Positions 24,538 through 32,991 of a DNA stretch of 64,000 nucleotides are shown here, one piece after another. The position numbers were made by a program, and so were the translations under genes. Source of the DNA: Pseudomonadota bacterium (GTDB lineage: Bacteria > Pseudomonadota > Gammaproteobacteria > Burkholderiales > Burkholderiaceae_C); assembly GCA_018241265.1 (NCBI GenBank), contig JAFEEF010000067.1, forward strand, positions 1 through 64,000. Direction: 5' to 3'. Under the pieces are notes generated by a model. That model made no database searches. It was not told the DNA's origin and saw only the letters and a list, made by a program, of their open reading frames with translations. Position 1 is the first letter of the stretch. Every line of letters begins with the position of its first letter.

Positions 24538-24768
24538 ATGAACCAATCGCCGATAGCCCTGTATCTCCGCGCTGATGGCTCGCTGCTTCTGACGAAGGAC
24601 AGCTCGTGCATCGAGATCCAGTTGACCCCGCGTCAGCTGCTCGAGCTCGGCACCGATGCCCTTCGCCTCGCGCTCGCGCTCGGGCCGGAACTGGTGCCGG
24701 AGATCGCCGAGGTTCTGGGCAACACCCACATCGTTCCCATGAAGGACACGCAATGTCAGTTGAACTGA
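24538..24768 (+). CDS. Hypothetical small protein before the capsid gene, 76 aa
   Basis: A 76-residue protein (IALYLRADGSLLLTKDSSC, then IQLTPRQLLELGTDALRLAL), unknown family, no membrane segment. Its end overlaps the start of the protease-capsid gene by 16 bp, so the two are translationally linked. Its composition and position suggest a genuine small phage protein. No function can be assigned. Confidence 0.55.
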   Translation: MNQSPIALYLRADGSLLLTKDSSCIEIQLTPRQLLELGTDALRLALALGPELVPEIAEVLGNTHIVPMKDTQCQLN

Positions 24769-26540
24769 GAATCCGGCAAGCCCAGATCGACCGCAGCAGG
24801 GCCGATCCTGCCAAGAGAACAGTGCCGGCATCGCTGTCGAGCGACGCGCCGGTGACCCGCGGCGGCGAGATCGAGGTATTGCGGCATGACGCGGCCTCGA
24901 TCGACCTTTCGCGAGCCGCCTCGGGCATCCCGCTTCTCGTCGGGCACGACCGCTCCGCGCTTCCCATCGGCGTCGTCGAAGGTGTCCGCCTCGACGGCGC
25001 GCGCCTGGTCGGTGTCCTGCGCTTCAGCCAGGCCGCGCGTGCCGCCGACGTTTGGCAAGACGTGGTCGATGGAGTGCTCACGGGAATCTCGATCGGCTAC
25101 TCCGTGGACCCGACCAAGCTGGTGCCGATCGAAGGGAGCTTCGAGGCCACGAGCTGGGCACTCCTCGAAGCCTCGCTCGTCTCTGTGCCCGCCGACCCGA
25201 GCGTCGGTATCGGGCGCTCGCTCACCCTCGACAACTCCGTTGGAGACAGAACCATGACCGCAACACGAACCCGCCAGGTCGACATCGACGAGATTCGCGA
25301 CCTGGTGAGCCGCGCGGGCCTCGATCGGGCATTCGCGGACCAACTGGTTACTCGGCAAATCTCGGTGGACGAGGCCTGCCGGCAGATCATCCATGAGCGC
25401 GCCCTTCGCGACCGGGGCGCGGCGGGCCATCTGAACGTAGCGCCGAACACGCGCTCGACGAACGCCTTTATCACGCACAACGACAGCGGCGACAGCATCG
25501 AGCTGATGGCCGACGCCGTGGCTGCCAGGATGGGCGGCCCTGCGCTGAAGCGCGAGAACCCATATCGGCATGCGCGGATGGACGACATGGCGCGTGAGCT
25601 CCTCGAGCTGCGCGGTGTTCGAACCACGTCGATGTCGCCTGGCCAGATCATCGAGCGCGCGCTGCATACCACGAGCGACTTCCCGAACCTTCTGCAGGGC
25701 GCAGGCCAGCGCACGCTCGCGCAAGCCTACAACGTGGCGCCGTCCGGCATGAAGCGCGTCTGCCGGCCGAGCACTGCAACGGACTTCCGCGCGAAACAGC
25801 GACTGGCGCTCAGCGAAGCGCCGGCGCTCCTCAAAGTCAACGAGCACGGGGAATACAAGTATGGAACGATGGCCGAGGCGAAGAACAGCTACTCGCTGGC
25901 CACGTTCGGCCGAATCTTTGGCATCACGCGCCAAGGGCTCGTCAACGATGATCTGGATGCGTTCGGCGACCTGGCTGCGCGCCTCGGGCGGGCGGCGGCC
26001 GAATTCGAGGCGACGTTCCTGACCACGTTGCTCACGTCGAATCCAACGATGGGCGACGGCTTCTCGCTCTTCGACGCGACGAACCACGGGAATCTGGCCA
26101 CCGGCGTCGGCTCCGCCCTTGGGCTCACCGCGTTGACGACTGCGCGCAAGGCGATGCGACTGCAGACGGGCATGGATCGCACGACGCCGATCGATGCGAC
26201 GCCGAAGTTCTTGATCGTGCCGGCCGCCCTCGAGACGCCAGCAGAGCAACTGCTGGCGTCCATCACGCCGACGCAAAGCGCCGACGTGAATCCGTTCGCA
26301 GGTAAGCTCGAGCTCGTCGTGGATCCGCGGCTCGACGCGATCAGCGCGACCGCCTGGTACTTGGCTGCCGACTCGGCGGTGATAGACACGATCGAGTATT
26401 CATACCTCGACGGCATTGGTGGTCCTGAGGTTATGACGCGCGAGGGATTTGAGGTCGATGGCATCGAGCTGAAGGTGCGCCTCGACTTCGGCGCCGGCGT
26501 GCTGGATTTCCGCGGGCTGTACAAGGCGGCCGGCGCCTGA
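24753..26540 (+). CDS. Prohead protease / major capsid protein fusion
   Basis: A 595-residue protein. Residues about 25-165 are an HK97-type prohead protease: IPLLVGHDRSALPIG carries the catalytic His, and GVLTGISIGYSVDP the catalytic Ser. After a linker with coiled-coil potential (about 165-250), residues about 270-595 form a Mu gpT/HK97-like major capsid domain (FGRIFGITRQGLVNDDLDAF, then FLTTLLTSNPTMGDG, then VDPRLDAISATAWYLAAD). Fused protease-capsid proteins assemble the head and mature it by self-cleavage, with the linker acting as scaffold. The ATG at 24753 has AAGGA about 8 nt upstream. The gene looks intact. No portal or terminase gene accompanies it, which is unusual. Confidence 0.85.
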   Translation: MSVELRIRQAQIDRSRADPAKRTVPASLSSDAPVTRGGEIEVLRHDAASIDLSRAASGIPLLVGHDRSALPIGVVEGVRLDGARLVGVLRFSQAARAADVWQDVVDGVLTGISIGYSVDPTKLVPIEGSFEATSWALLEASLVSVPADPSVGIGRSLTLDNSVGDRTMTATRTRQVDIDEIRDLVSRAGLDRAFADQLVTRQISVDEACRQIIHERALRDRGAAGHLNVAPNTRSTNAFITHNDSGDSIELMADAVAARMGGPALKRENPYRHARMDDMARELLELRGVRTTSMSPGQIIERALHTTSDFPNLLQGAGQRTLAQAYNVAPSGMKRVCRPSTATDFRAKQRLALSEAPALLKVNEHGEYKYGTMAEAKNSYSLATFGRIFGITRQGLVNDDLDAFGDLAARLGRAAAEFEATFLTTLLTSNPTMGDGFSLFDATNHGNLATGVGSALGLTALTTARKAMRLQTGMDRTTPIDATPKFLIVPAALETPAEQLLASITPTQSADVNPFAGKLELVVDPRLDAISATAWYLAADSAVIDTIEYSYLDGIGGPEVMTREGFEVDGIELKVRLDFGAGVLDFRGLYKAAGA

Positions 26541-26888
26541 TGATGGTGGTGGCTCGCGACCTAGGGGTGTTCGCCCTTTCGAGGGACGTGGGACGGCCCT
26601 GGGTCGCGCTACAAGCTCCACCGGCGCGCGCGGTGCTACAGTGTCGGCGCCTGCACGTCGTGCAGGTCGGGATTGGCGTCCCGAATCAACAAGGCGCGCG
26701 GCCGCCTCAACAGCGGCCATTTTTGTGCGTGCGCGCGCGAGCGCTCGGCATCCGTTTTTGGCGGCCCGGGCGGGCGAGCCCTCGGGCTCACAGGTGCCTT
26801 GTTGCCTGGACGCCAAGCCTGCTTCGGGCTGCCGCCTCTCATTGGCGTGAGGGGCGGCGGTCTTTGGACCCGTCAACAAGGAGCCGAC
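26541..26888. other. 348-bp gap after the capsid gene
   Basis: The gap holds a 15-bp perfect palindrome (CTGCACG, T, CGTGCAG, 26651-26665) and a terminator (26700-26724). The rest is rich in Gly/Arg-type codons but shows no start-supported gene. In complete relatives, head-completion genes would follow here; they may have been deleted. Confidence 0.5.
26700..26724 (+). terminator. Terminator after the protease-capsid gene
   Basis: GGCCGC (26700-26705) and GCGGCC (26713-26718) with a 7-nt loop, followed by ATTTTT. It would end the transcript of the capsid gene, so the tail-gene block downstream needs its own promoter or read-through. Confidence 0.6.
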
Positions 26889-27230
26889 ATGGCTGGTACC
26901 ACCCGTGGCGCAACTGCGCCACTCCCGATCGCATCGTCGAACCTGACCCTCCAGGGAACATCCGAGGACATCTCGGCCGAGCTACTGGCCTCGCGCTGGA
27001 TGCTCGCCATGGTGATGTGGGTCGAGCGCGCCCGGTGTCTAACTGCTCAGCTGCAGGCCAGCGCACGAATCAGCCCGGCATTGCGAGAACGGCTCGAAGC
27101 CAGCTCGATCGAATACCTGTCGCCCGACTTTCAGGAACTCGAGTCGTACGGCTTGCTCGAGGTACTGACGGCGATCGACGACAACCTCCGCAAGGTCCAG
27201 GTCCACGCGACCGGCTGGGGGAACGAATGA
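26889..27230 (+). CDS. Hypothetical element protein, 113 aa
   Basis: A helical 113-residue protein (ISAELLASRWMLAMVMWVERA, then RISPALRERLEASSIEYLSP, then LLEVLTAIDDNLRKVQ), family unknown. AAGGAG sits about 6 nt before the ATG at 26889. Its stop overlaps the next start in ATGA form. Size and position just upstream of the tape-measure gene would fit a tail-assembly-chaperone-like protein, but the sequence gives no direct support. Confidence 0.55.
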   Translation: MAGTTRGATAPLPIASSNLTLQGTSEDISAELLASRWMLAMVMWVERARCLTAQLQASARISPALRERLEASSIEYLSPDFQELESYGLLEVLTAIDDNLRKVQVHATGWGNE

Positions 27231-27559
27231 GCGCGCCCCGCATGGAGGCGAGGCGAGAGGAAGAGGTCGCGATGGCGCGACAACAGCGCCATCCTCACGC
27301 CGAGGCGTCGGCGGGAACACACCTCTGCATTCCTGACGACCAGCTCGAGCATCTGCGCTCTGGAGAGAGAGTGCCTCGATGGCCGGCTGGAGCCGATGCA
27401 CCGCGCAAGGGTGATGTCGTCTACCTCACAAGCGTAAGTGCCTGGGCGGTAACGCTCGTCGTGCACGAATTACTGGCCGATGGTGGATTGCGAATCGAGA
27501 TCTGGCTGGAATGGATCGGCTTCGCCCGCGAAAGGCCCCTGTCCGGCACCGTCCACTGA
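27227..27559 (+). CDS. Small element protein, paralogue of the 29124 gene
   Basis: A 110-residue protein; the first 30 residues are Arg/Glu-rich. The rest (CIPDDQLEHLRSGE, then GDVVYLTSVSAWAV, then GLRIEIWLEWI) follows the same pattern as the 92-residue protein at 29124: IPDD, a hydrophobic strand after GDV, AW.V, then a strand ending in WL. The two genes bracket the tape-measure gene and probably come from one duplication. Function unknown. It is translationally coupled to the gene before it. Confidence 0.6.
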   Translation: MSAPRMEARREEEVAMARQQRHPHAEASAGTHLCIPDDQLEHLRSGERVPRWPAGADAPRKGDVVYLTSVSAWAVTLVVHELLADGGLRIEIWLEWIGFARERPLSGTVH

Positions 27560-27603
27560 GGGCCTTCCCCGGAGGGTGAGGGCCGTTTTGGGAGTTCCTT
27601 GAA

Positions 27604-29127
27604 ATGGCAGACAACGGCGGCCGCACCTTCTTCGTCCTGCTCCAGGGCGACAACAAGTCGCTCGTCCAGGGCGTCGCAGCAGGCCGGTAAGGCGCTGCGC
27701 GACGCCAGCGCCGGCGCCGACGCGTTCGCGAAGAGCAACGACGGCGCCGCAGCCGCCTCGGGCCATGCCGCGACGGCGACATCGGGGATGACCCGCGAGG
27801 TCATCGTGCTCGCGCACGAGCTCAGCCAGGGCAACTACAAGCGCTTCGGCGGCTCGCTGCTGGTGCTGGCCGAGTACAGCAAGACCGCGACGGCCGCGCT
27901 GTCGGCACTCGTCGGGCCGATTGGCGTCGTGGTCGCAGCCATCGGCGCGATCGGCCTGGCGATGGCGGAAGGTGCCCACGAGCAGGACGCCTTCAACAAG
28001 TCGCTGATCCTCACCGGCAACTATGCCGGGATGACCGCCGACAGCTTCAATGCGACCGCCAAGCAGATCGCGACCGACACGCACACCACGATCGGCGCCG
28101 CGCGCGAGGGCACTGCAGGGGCTCGTCACCAGCGGCGCCTTCGGCCCCGACCTGATCAAGCCCGCCGGCGACGCCGTGCTGCTGCTGGCGAAGACCACGG
28201 GCCAGAGCGCCGACGAGATCGTGAAGGACTTCGCGCGCATGCGCGACGGGGTCGCGGACTGGGCGGCCAAGCACAATGAACAGTGGCACTTCCTGACCGC
28301 GGCGCAGTACGACTACATCGTGCAGCTCGAGCGGCAAGGCAAGGTCGACAGATGCCGATGCGCGCGCGAAGGCGCTTGCCGACATCGACATCGCCGAGAA
28401 GCAGCGCCAGGTCGGGCTGCTCGAGGAGAACACCGATGCGCGTCGTGCCGCCGAAGCGGCACTCGCCGACTACATCGTCTTGCGAAACAGGCAGCTCGCC
28501 GAACAGGTGAAACCGGAATGGCAGAAGCTCCTCGACGAGTGGCAGGACACGACGCAGCTCATGCGCCAGGCCACGGCCGAGTTCATGAACGGATTCATCC
28601 AGCAGGGCATGGATATGTGGGTGCAGTTCGGCATGACCGGGAAGCTCAGTGCGACCAACCTCGTGAACTTCATTCGTGAAGAGTTCCTCAAGCTGACCTA
28701 CAAGCAGCTCTTCGCCCCGACGTTTGCGGCTGTCGGCCAGGGCATTTGGGGCTTCATCACGGGACAGCACTCTGCCGGTACATCGGCGGCGTCTGCGTTG
28801 GCGAACCTGTTGCCCGGCGATCCGCTCGACAACTTCCTCGGCCTGTCGGGCCTCGCCGGTCTCGCCAGCGGCGGCGACGCCCATCCATACCGCACGTACA
28901 TGGTCGGCGAGCGAGGGCCTGAGCTGCTCCGGATGGGCGGACAGGGTGGTCGAGTGGTTCCCAACGGCGCGATCGCGGGCGGCGGTGACTTCCACTTGCA
29001 CATGAACACTGTCATCACGGGAAACGGTGTCACTCGAAACGAGCTGGTCAACGGCCTGGCGTTGGCGACCAATGTCGCCGTCGCGAGGATCAAGGACGCA
29101 AAGCGACGCGGAGATAGATCGCTATGA
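27604..29127 (+). pseudogene. Phage tail tape-measure protein, three frameshifts
   Basis: Homology to lambda-type tape-measure proteins runs through three changes of frame. It begins MADNGGRTFFVLLQGDNKSL, shifts near 27685, continues to SLILTGNYAGMTADSFNATA, shifts near 28110 (an extra G in a GGG run), continues FGPDLIKPAGDAVLLLAKTT and HFLTAAQYDYIVQLERQGK, shifts near 28353, and ends in frame through LSATNLVNFIREEFLKLTYK and GERGPELLRMGG to 29127. All three shifts are +1. The total of about 505 codons is short for the family, so internal sequence is also missing. It could be real decay or, less likely, insertion errors in the assembly. Confidence 0.8.
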
Positions 29128-29402
29128 GCGATCTGGAGGTCATGCTTCGCATCCCTGACGACGAGATGCATCTGCTCCCGGCCGGTGCCACACCCTGGGC
29201 GCCTCCCGATCCGCTCCGCACAATGCAACGAGGCGACGTGATGTTCATCGGGCATACCGCCTGGACGGTCCACGGCCGCACGTGGAGCCAGCGGAGCGAC
29301 GGCACGGTCGTTCTCGACGTATGGCTCGTGCACTCGCCAGAGGCGCTCACGTTTCACGGCGGCCGGCGACTGCGGCTCGTCGAGACGCCGCCGGCGGCCT
29401 GA
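29124..29402 (+). CDS. Small element protein, paralogue of the 27227 gene
   Basis: A 92-residue protein starting in ATGA overlap with the tape-measure end. It shares with the 27227 product the pattern LRIPDDEM, GDVMFIGHTAWTV and VVLDVWL, but has a longer middle (SQRSDGT) and a different tail. No signal peptide or membrane segment is seen. It is the last plus-strand gene of the element; the helicase gene converges on it from the right. Function unknown. Confidence 0.6.
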   Translation: MSDLEVMLRIPDDEMHLLPAGATPWAPPDPLRTMQRGDVMFIGHTAWTVHGRTWSQRSDGTVVLDVWLVHSPEALTFHGGRRLRLVETPPAA

Positions 29403-29538
29403 CCCCACTTCGCTCGATCGGGCCTGCCGCCGAGCCAGATCGACCGCCACGGCGCGATCGGCGGTGCGGCAAGGGTAGGGTGGCCTCGCGGCCCCTCGGC
29501 GCCTCTCAGAGGGCTTTCGGGGGCCGGCCCCGAGGACA

Positions 29539-30966
29539 TCATTCCGAAGGCTTGTAGCCGGGTTCGTTCACGGCCCTGATGCCGATGCCCTGGTAGATCA
29601 CCGCCCCGTGGCTCTTGCGCTTGCCGACTCCCTGCACGGCGCTCATGCGGTCTGCCCACAGGCGCAGCGAGGGCGCATGCTGCCCGCGGGTCTTCAGCCA
29701 GCCGAGAAAGCTGTGGTACAGCTCCATGGCCCGCGTCGCCGCGGCGGGATGGATAACGCACATCTCGTCGATCCAGACCTGCAAATCATCGTTCTCGATC
29801 ATGTATTCACGCGAGGCGGTGGCCACCGCGGCCGGAATGCCCAGGCCTTCGCGGTGCCACTGCACCGCCCCCTGGATAGCCCAGGCGAGCACCGCCGGCC
29901 CCTCGTCGCGCAGCCTGTCGAGCATGCGCGGGTCGCGCTTCTTGCCTTCGAACTTGGCACGGAACGGCACGAGGACAAAGCGCCTGGCCAGCGCCGCGTC
30001 GCCGCCTCTGAGGCGCGGCTTGTAGTTGCCGATGATGATGTGCTTCTGCGTCATCGGGAACTCGAAGAAGTCCTGGCGCATTAAGCGGGCCGTGAGCATC
30101 TCGTCGCCGGTCAGTTCCTTGATGCGCGACTCGGCCCAGTACTGGCCTTCCTCGATCTCGCTCGAGATCGCGAGCCGTGTGCCGCGCAGCTGGGCCAGCT
30201 CGGTCGGATGCGCCTGCAGCTGGCTGTGCATGAGCACATGAGCAGGCAGCTTCAGGGTGTAGGAGCCGGCGAGCCAGGTGACGAAGTCCCACAGGGTTGA
30301 CTTGCCGTTGGAGCCGCGGCCGAACATGAAGAAGATCTTCTGTTCGTGCCGGTCGCCGGTCAGCGCGTAGCCGATCAGACGCTGCATGAAGGCCACCGTG
30401 TCGACGTCGTCGGGGAACACCTCGGCGAGGAACCGCAGCCAGGTCGGGCAGGCCGCCTTGAAGTCGGGGCTGACGCGGGTCAGGCGCGTGACGTAGTCGT
30501 CGATGTCGCGCATGCGCAGGCTGCCGGTGCGAAGGTCCACCAAGCCGGCCGGCGTGTTCAGCAAGTGGCGGTCCGCGTCCCAGGCCGATGCCTCGAGCGT
30601 GATGCGTGGGTCGGTGCGCGCCAACGTGATGAGCCCGGATACTGTCTTCGCCGAGGCGGTCGCACGCTGCGCCGCTGGCTTCTCGGCCTCCTGCGCCGCC
30701 ATGCGGGCGATCTGGCGAGCGCAATCGAAGTGCGTGAGCGTCTCGTCTCGATGCCAGCCGTTGGCGCCGCAGCGCATCCAGCCGAGACCAGGTGTGACCC
30801 GAAACAGATGACGATATAGGCCGACGAAGTCGTCGGCCATGGCATCTTCGGAGCCTTCGATCAGCTCGGGCTCGAGCGAACGCCAGTTGCCCTGCGCGTC
30901 GATGACGCCCAGCTCGCCCGCTTCGTTGCGCCGATACGTGGTCGGGCCGAATTCTTCGCCGCTCAT
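29539..30966 (-). CDS. D5/P4-type SF3 helicase (primase C-terminal family)
   Basis: A 475-residue replication protein. Residues about 75-200 resemble the D5 N-terminal domain (LNTPAGLVDLRTGSLRMRDI). The superfamily-3 helicase core follows: Walker A GRGSNGKST at about 217-225, Walker B-like region LAISSEIEEGQYW, and motif C with IIIGNYKPRLRGGDAALARR. It matches the C-terminal half of phage P4 alpha-type proteins but lacks the N-terminal zinc/primase part, so primase activity is not expected. It would unwind the element's origin. The gene runs opposite to the structural genes and follows the AlpA-like gene after 16 bp. Confidence 0.85.
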   Translation of the reverse strand: MSGEEFGPTTYRRNEAGELGVIDAQGNWRSLEPELIEGSEDAMADDFVGLYRHLFRVTPGLGWMRCGANGWHRDETLTHFDCARQIARMAAQEAEKPAAQRATASAKTVSGLITLARTDPRITLEASAWDADRHLLNTPAGLVDLRTGSLRMRDIDDYVTRLTRVSPDFKAACPTWLRFLAEVFPDDVDTVAFMQRLIGYALTGDRHEQKIFFMFGRGSNGKSTLWDFVTWLAGSYTLKLPAHVLMHSQLQAHPTELAQLRGTRLAISSEIEEGQYWAESRIKELTGDEMLTARLMRQDFFEFPMTQKHIIIGNYKPRLRGGDAALARRFVLVPFRAKFEGKKRDPRMLDRLRDEGPAVLAWAIQGAVQWHREGLGIPAAVATASREYMIENDDLQVWIDEMCVIHPAAATRAMELYHSFLGWLKTRGQHAPSLRLWADRMSAVQGVGKRKSHGAVIYQGIGIRAVNEPGYKPSE

Positions 30967-30982
30967 GCGGTCGCCGCCACCA

Positions 30983-31222
30983 TCAGCCGGCCAGCAGCGC
31001 GGCTGCGGCGGCTTTGGAGCTGATGGCGATCACCGCCTGGTCAAAGCGATCAGCGTGCGCGTGCCAAGTGCGTCCGACCAGCAGAAGGGCTCCCGCCTCT
31101 ACCAGGGCCGACTTGTGGATGCGGACGTACCAATCGAGCGATCCCTGGCTCGGGAAGATGTGCTCGCGCGGTTGCCGGTAGACGGCAAGCGGCACGAGCG
31201 CCTGGAGGGCTGACTCTTGCAA
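30983..31222 (-). CDS. AlpA-like small element protein, 79 aa
   Basis: A 79-residue protein. LVPLAVYRQPREHIFPSQGS, then WYVRIHKSALVEAGALLLVG and RFDQAVIAI resemble small MerR/AlpA-like or DNA-binding proteins found next to P4-type primases in Burkholderiales elements. The start is a TTG at 31222 with AGGAG 6 nt upstream; a longer frame from 31336 lacks such a site. Its gene lies between the right inverted repeat (31327) and the helicase gene, so it may control helicase expression from that repeat. The regulatory role is inference. Confidence 0.6.
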   Translation of the reverse strand: MQESALQALVPLAVYRQPREHIFPSQGSLDWYVRIHKSALVEAGALLLVGRTWHAHADRFDQAVIAISSKAAAAALLAG

Positions 31223-31326
31223 TTGCGACTCCTCTTGACTTCGACGAGCCTGGCAGGGCTCGGCGGCGCGCCGGGCAGATGCCCGGCTTGCTGCGTCAAG
31301 GAATGTCGCGGTTTGCTGAGTCTCGG

Positions 31327-31357
31327 GTAAGGGCAAACATCAGTTGTTTGCCCCCCC
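31327..31357 (-). repeat. 31-bp inverted flanking repeat, right copy
   Basis: Reverse-complement copy of 23805-23835: GTAAGGGCAAACA, five bases, TGTTTGCCC, then a C run. Only one loop base differs. Its position about 105 bp upstream of the AlpA-like/helicase start makes it a candidate operator or origin site for that operon. Confidence 0.85.
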
Positions 31358-31380
31358 TCCGCTGTCTGCTCCGGGTGCCT

Positions 31381-31899
31381 TTAGGCCCCAGGGACGCGCC
31401 CACGCAGGCTGCTCGCCAAAGGCGTCAGTTCACTGGGGAAGGGCTCGGGCTCCCGTTGCCGATGTTCCACGTTCACCTCGATGGCTTCGAGTAGGTGTGC
31501 CCCTGTCTCCGGGTCCGGATGGGGCGTCCAAAGAAACACGGTGCCGGGCGCCGACCCCTTCGGCGGTCTGGCGAAAACGGTATGCAGCCCGGTCCTGTCA
31601 CCGACCAACACGACGAAGTTTTTCGGCAAGGCCGCCTTGGCTTTGTTCGCCCTGACGCGCACATGCCTGACGTCCGTCACGCCCCGGTGAGCCCACTTCT
31701 CCATGATCCAGGCGTCGGCGCGCGCTTTCGTCCCGAGTTCCTTCTCCTTCGCCCACCTGGCCAACAGGATCGCAATGTCTCGTGCCGTCTCGGGCGGCCG
31801 GCCACCTTTGGGCACGAGGTGAACGTCCGTGCCGGCGTACCTCTCTCGCTGGAGCGCTGCGGTGGCTTCGGCAAGGATGCGTTGAACGGACGGTGTCAC
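31381..31899 (-). CDS. Hypothetical element protein, 172 aa
   Basis: A 172-residue protein starting with GTG that overlaps the integrase stop by 4 bp (GTGA), so it is translated together with the integrase. The sequence (ARDIAILLARWAKEKELGTK, then AKAALPKNFVVLVGDRTGLH, then PGTVFLWTPHPDPETGAHLL) belongs to no family I recognise, and it has no signal or membrane segment. Its coupling to the integrase suggests a role in integration, excision or maintenance, but nothing specific is visible. Confidence 0.6.
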   Translation of the reverse strand: MTPSVQRILAEATAALQRERYAGTDVHLVPKGGRPPETARDIAILLARWAKEKELGTKARADAWIMEKWAHRGVTDVRHVRVRANKAKAALPKNFVVLVGDRTGLHTVFARPPKGSAPGTVFLWTPHPDPETGAHLLEAIEVNVEHRQREPEPFPSELTPLASSLRGRVPGA

Positions 31900-32912
31900 T
31901 TGATGCCTCCGAGGATGCGCTGCACGAGGGCGGCCTTGTGGGTGGTGGCCAGGTGGCTGTATCGCTTGGTCATTTGCATCTGCCGATGGCCCAGTACGTC
32001 GGCGATTTCGAGCAGCGTCGCGCCGCTCTGCGCCAGCATGGATGCGCACGAGTGGCGCAACGCGTGGAACGTGAAGCCCCGAATCCGCGCGCGCTTGAGC
32101 GCTTCGAGCCATCGCGGTTCGAACGTGAACGCCGTGTCGACGCGGCGCGCGGAGGGGAAGAGAAGCACTGATGGACCGGCCGAGAAGCGGCGCAGCTCGT
32201 CGATCACGGCCGGCACCAGAGGCAGCACGCGGGGGTCACCGTTCTTCGTCCGACCTACGTGAGCGACGCAGCGGTCAAGGTCGACGTCTGACCACCGCAA
32301 GCTGATCAGCTCCGACTTCCGCGCGCCCGTCGTTAGCGCCATGAGCACAAGCACGTAGAGCCGCGGCCAGGTCGATTGTCTGCACGCGTCGAGCAAGCGA
32401 TAGCGCTCGTCGTCGCTCAGGTAGCGCGTGCGTTCGTTACGCTCGACGCGGCGCTCCACCGACCGGCAAGGGTGGATGAAGCCCTTCGGTGCGACGCGGC
32501 GCTTGATCGCCCAGGTGACGACGGCGGCCAGGCTGGCGCCGTAGCGGTTGACCGTCGCTGGTGCCAGGGTTCGCCGCTTGGCCTTGAAGATCGAGCGCCC
32601 ATCAGCGTCCTTCCCGGACCAGTAGCGCGCTGGCTGCGTCGCAAGGGCCTCCAGCGCGGCGTGCACGTGGTCGTCGGTCAGATCCTGCAGGGCGATCGCC
32701 GCCAGCTGCTCACGCCACCAGCCGAGGCGCTGGGCGCGGGTGTCGTCCCGGCCGGCGTAATGCGCCATGTAGAGATCGATCACGTCGGGCATGGCCATGT
32801 GGCCTGCGCGTAACGGGATCGGCGGCGGACTCGCTGCCGCCGCGCTTGAACCGGTCTGCGTCGTGCTGCCAGACACGACGCCGTCACCGGCGGACGTTTC
32901 GGACGTTGCCAT
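31896..32912 (-). CDS. int: Tyrosine integrase of the tRNA-Asn element
   Basis: A 338-residue recombinase. An N-terminal low-complexity leader (Ser/Ala/Pro) is followed by a core-binding domain (about 40-150) and a catalytic domain with TTGARKSELISLRW (Arg), FHALRHSCASML (His-x-x-Arg), LGHRQMQMTKRYSHL (His and Tyr). All catalytic residues are present. It lies 80 bp from the tRNA-Asn gene, facing away from it, the usual arrangement for tRNA-targeting integrases. It is only distantly related to the integrase at 22196. It should recombine the 47-bp sites at 23491 and 32992. Confidence 0.92.
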   Translation of the reverse strand: MATSETSAGDGVVSGSTTQTGSSAAAASPPPIPLRAGHMAMPDVIDLYMAHYAGRDDTRAQRLGWWREQLAAIALQDLTDDHVHAALEALATQPARYWSGKDADGRSIFKAKRRTLAPATVNRYGASLAAVVTWAIKRRVAPKGFIHPCRSVERRVERNERTRYLSDDERYRLLDACRQSTWPRLYVLVLMALTTGARKSELISLRWSDVDLDRCVAHVGRTKNGDPRVLPLVPAVIDELRRFSAGPSVLLFPSARRVDTAFTFEPRWLEALKRARIRGFTFHALRHSCASMLAQSGATLLEIADVLGHRQMQMTKRYSHLATTHKAALVQRILGGIK

Positions 32913-32991
32913 TTCGAAGCTCCATGTGAGTGCTAAGCGCCGTTACCGGCGGACTTCACGCGGAGCCCTGAAAGGCTCGTCGAATCAAGAG

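Noticed and set aside
24756-26276. A 506-codon minus-strand frame opposite the capsid gene
   Set aside because: It is a shadow frame; the plus strand has protease and capsid motifs with a good ribosome-binding site.
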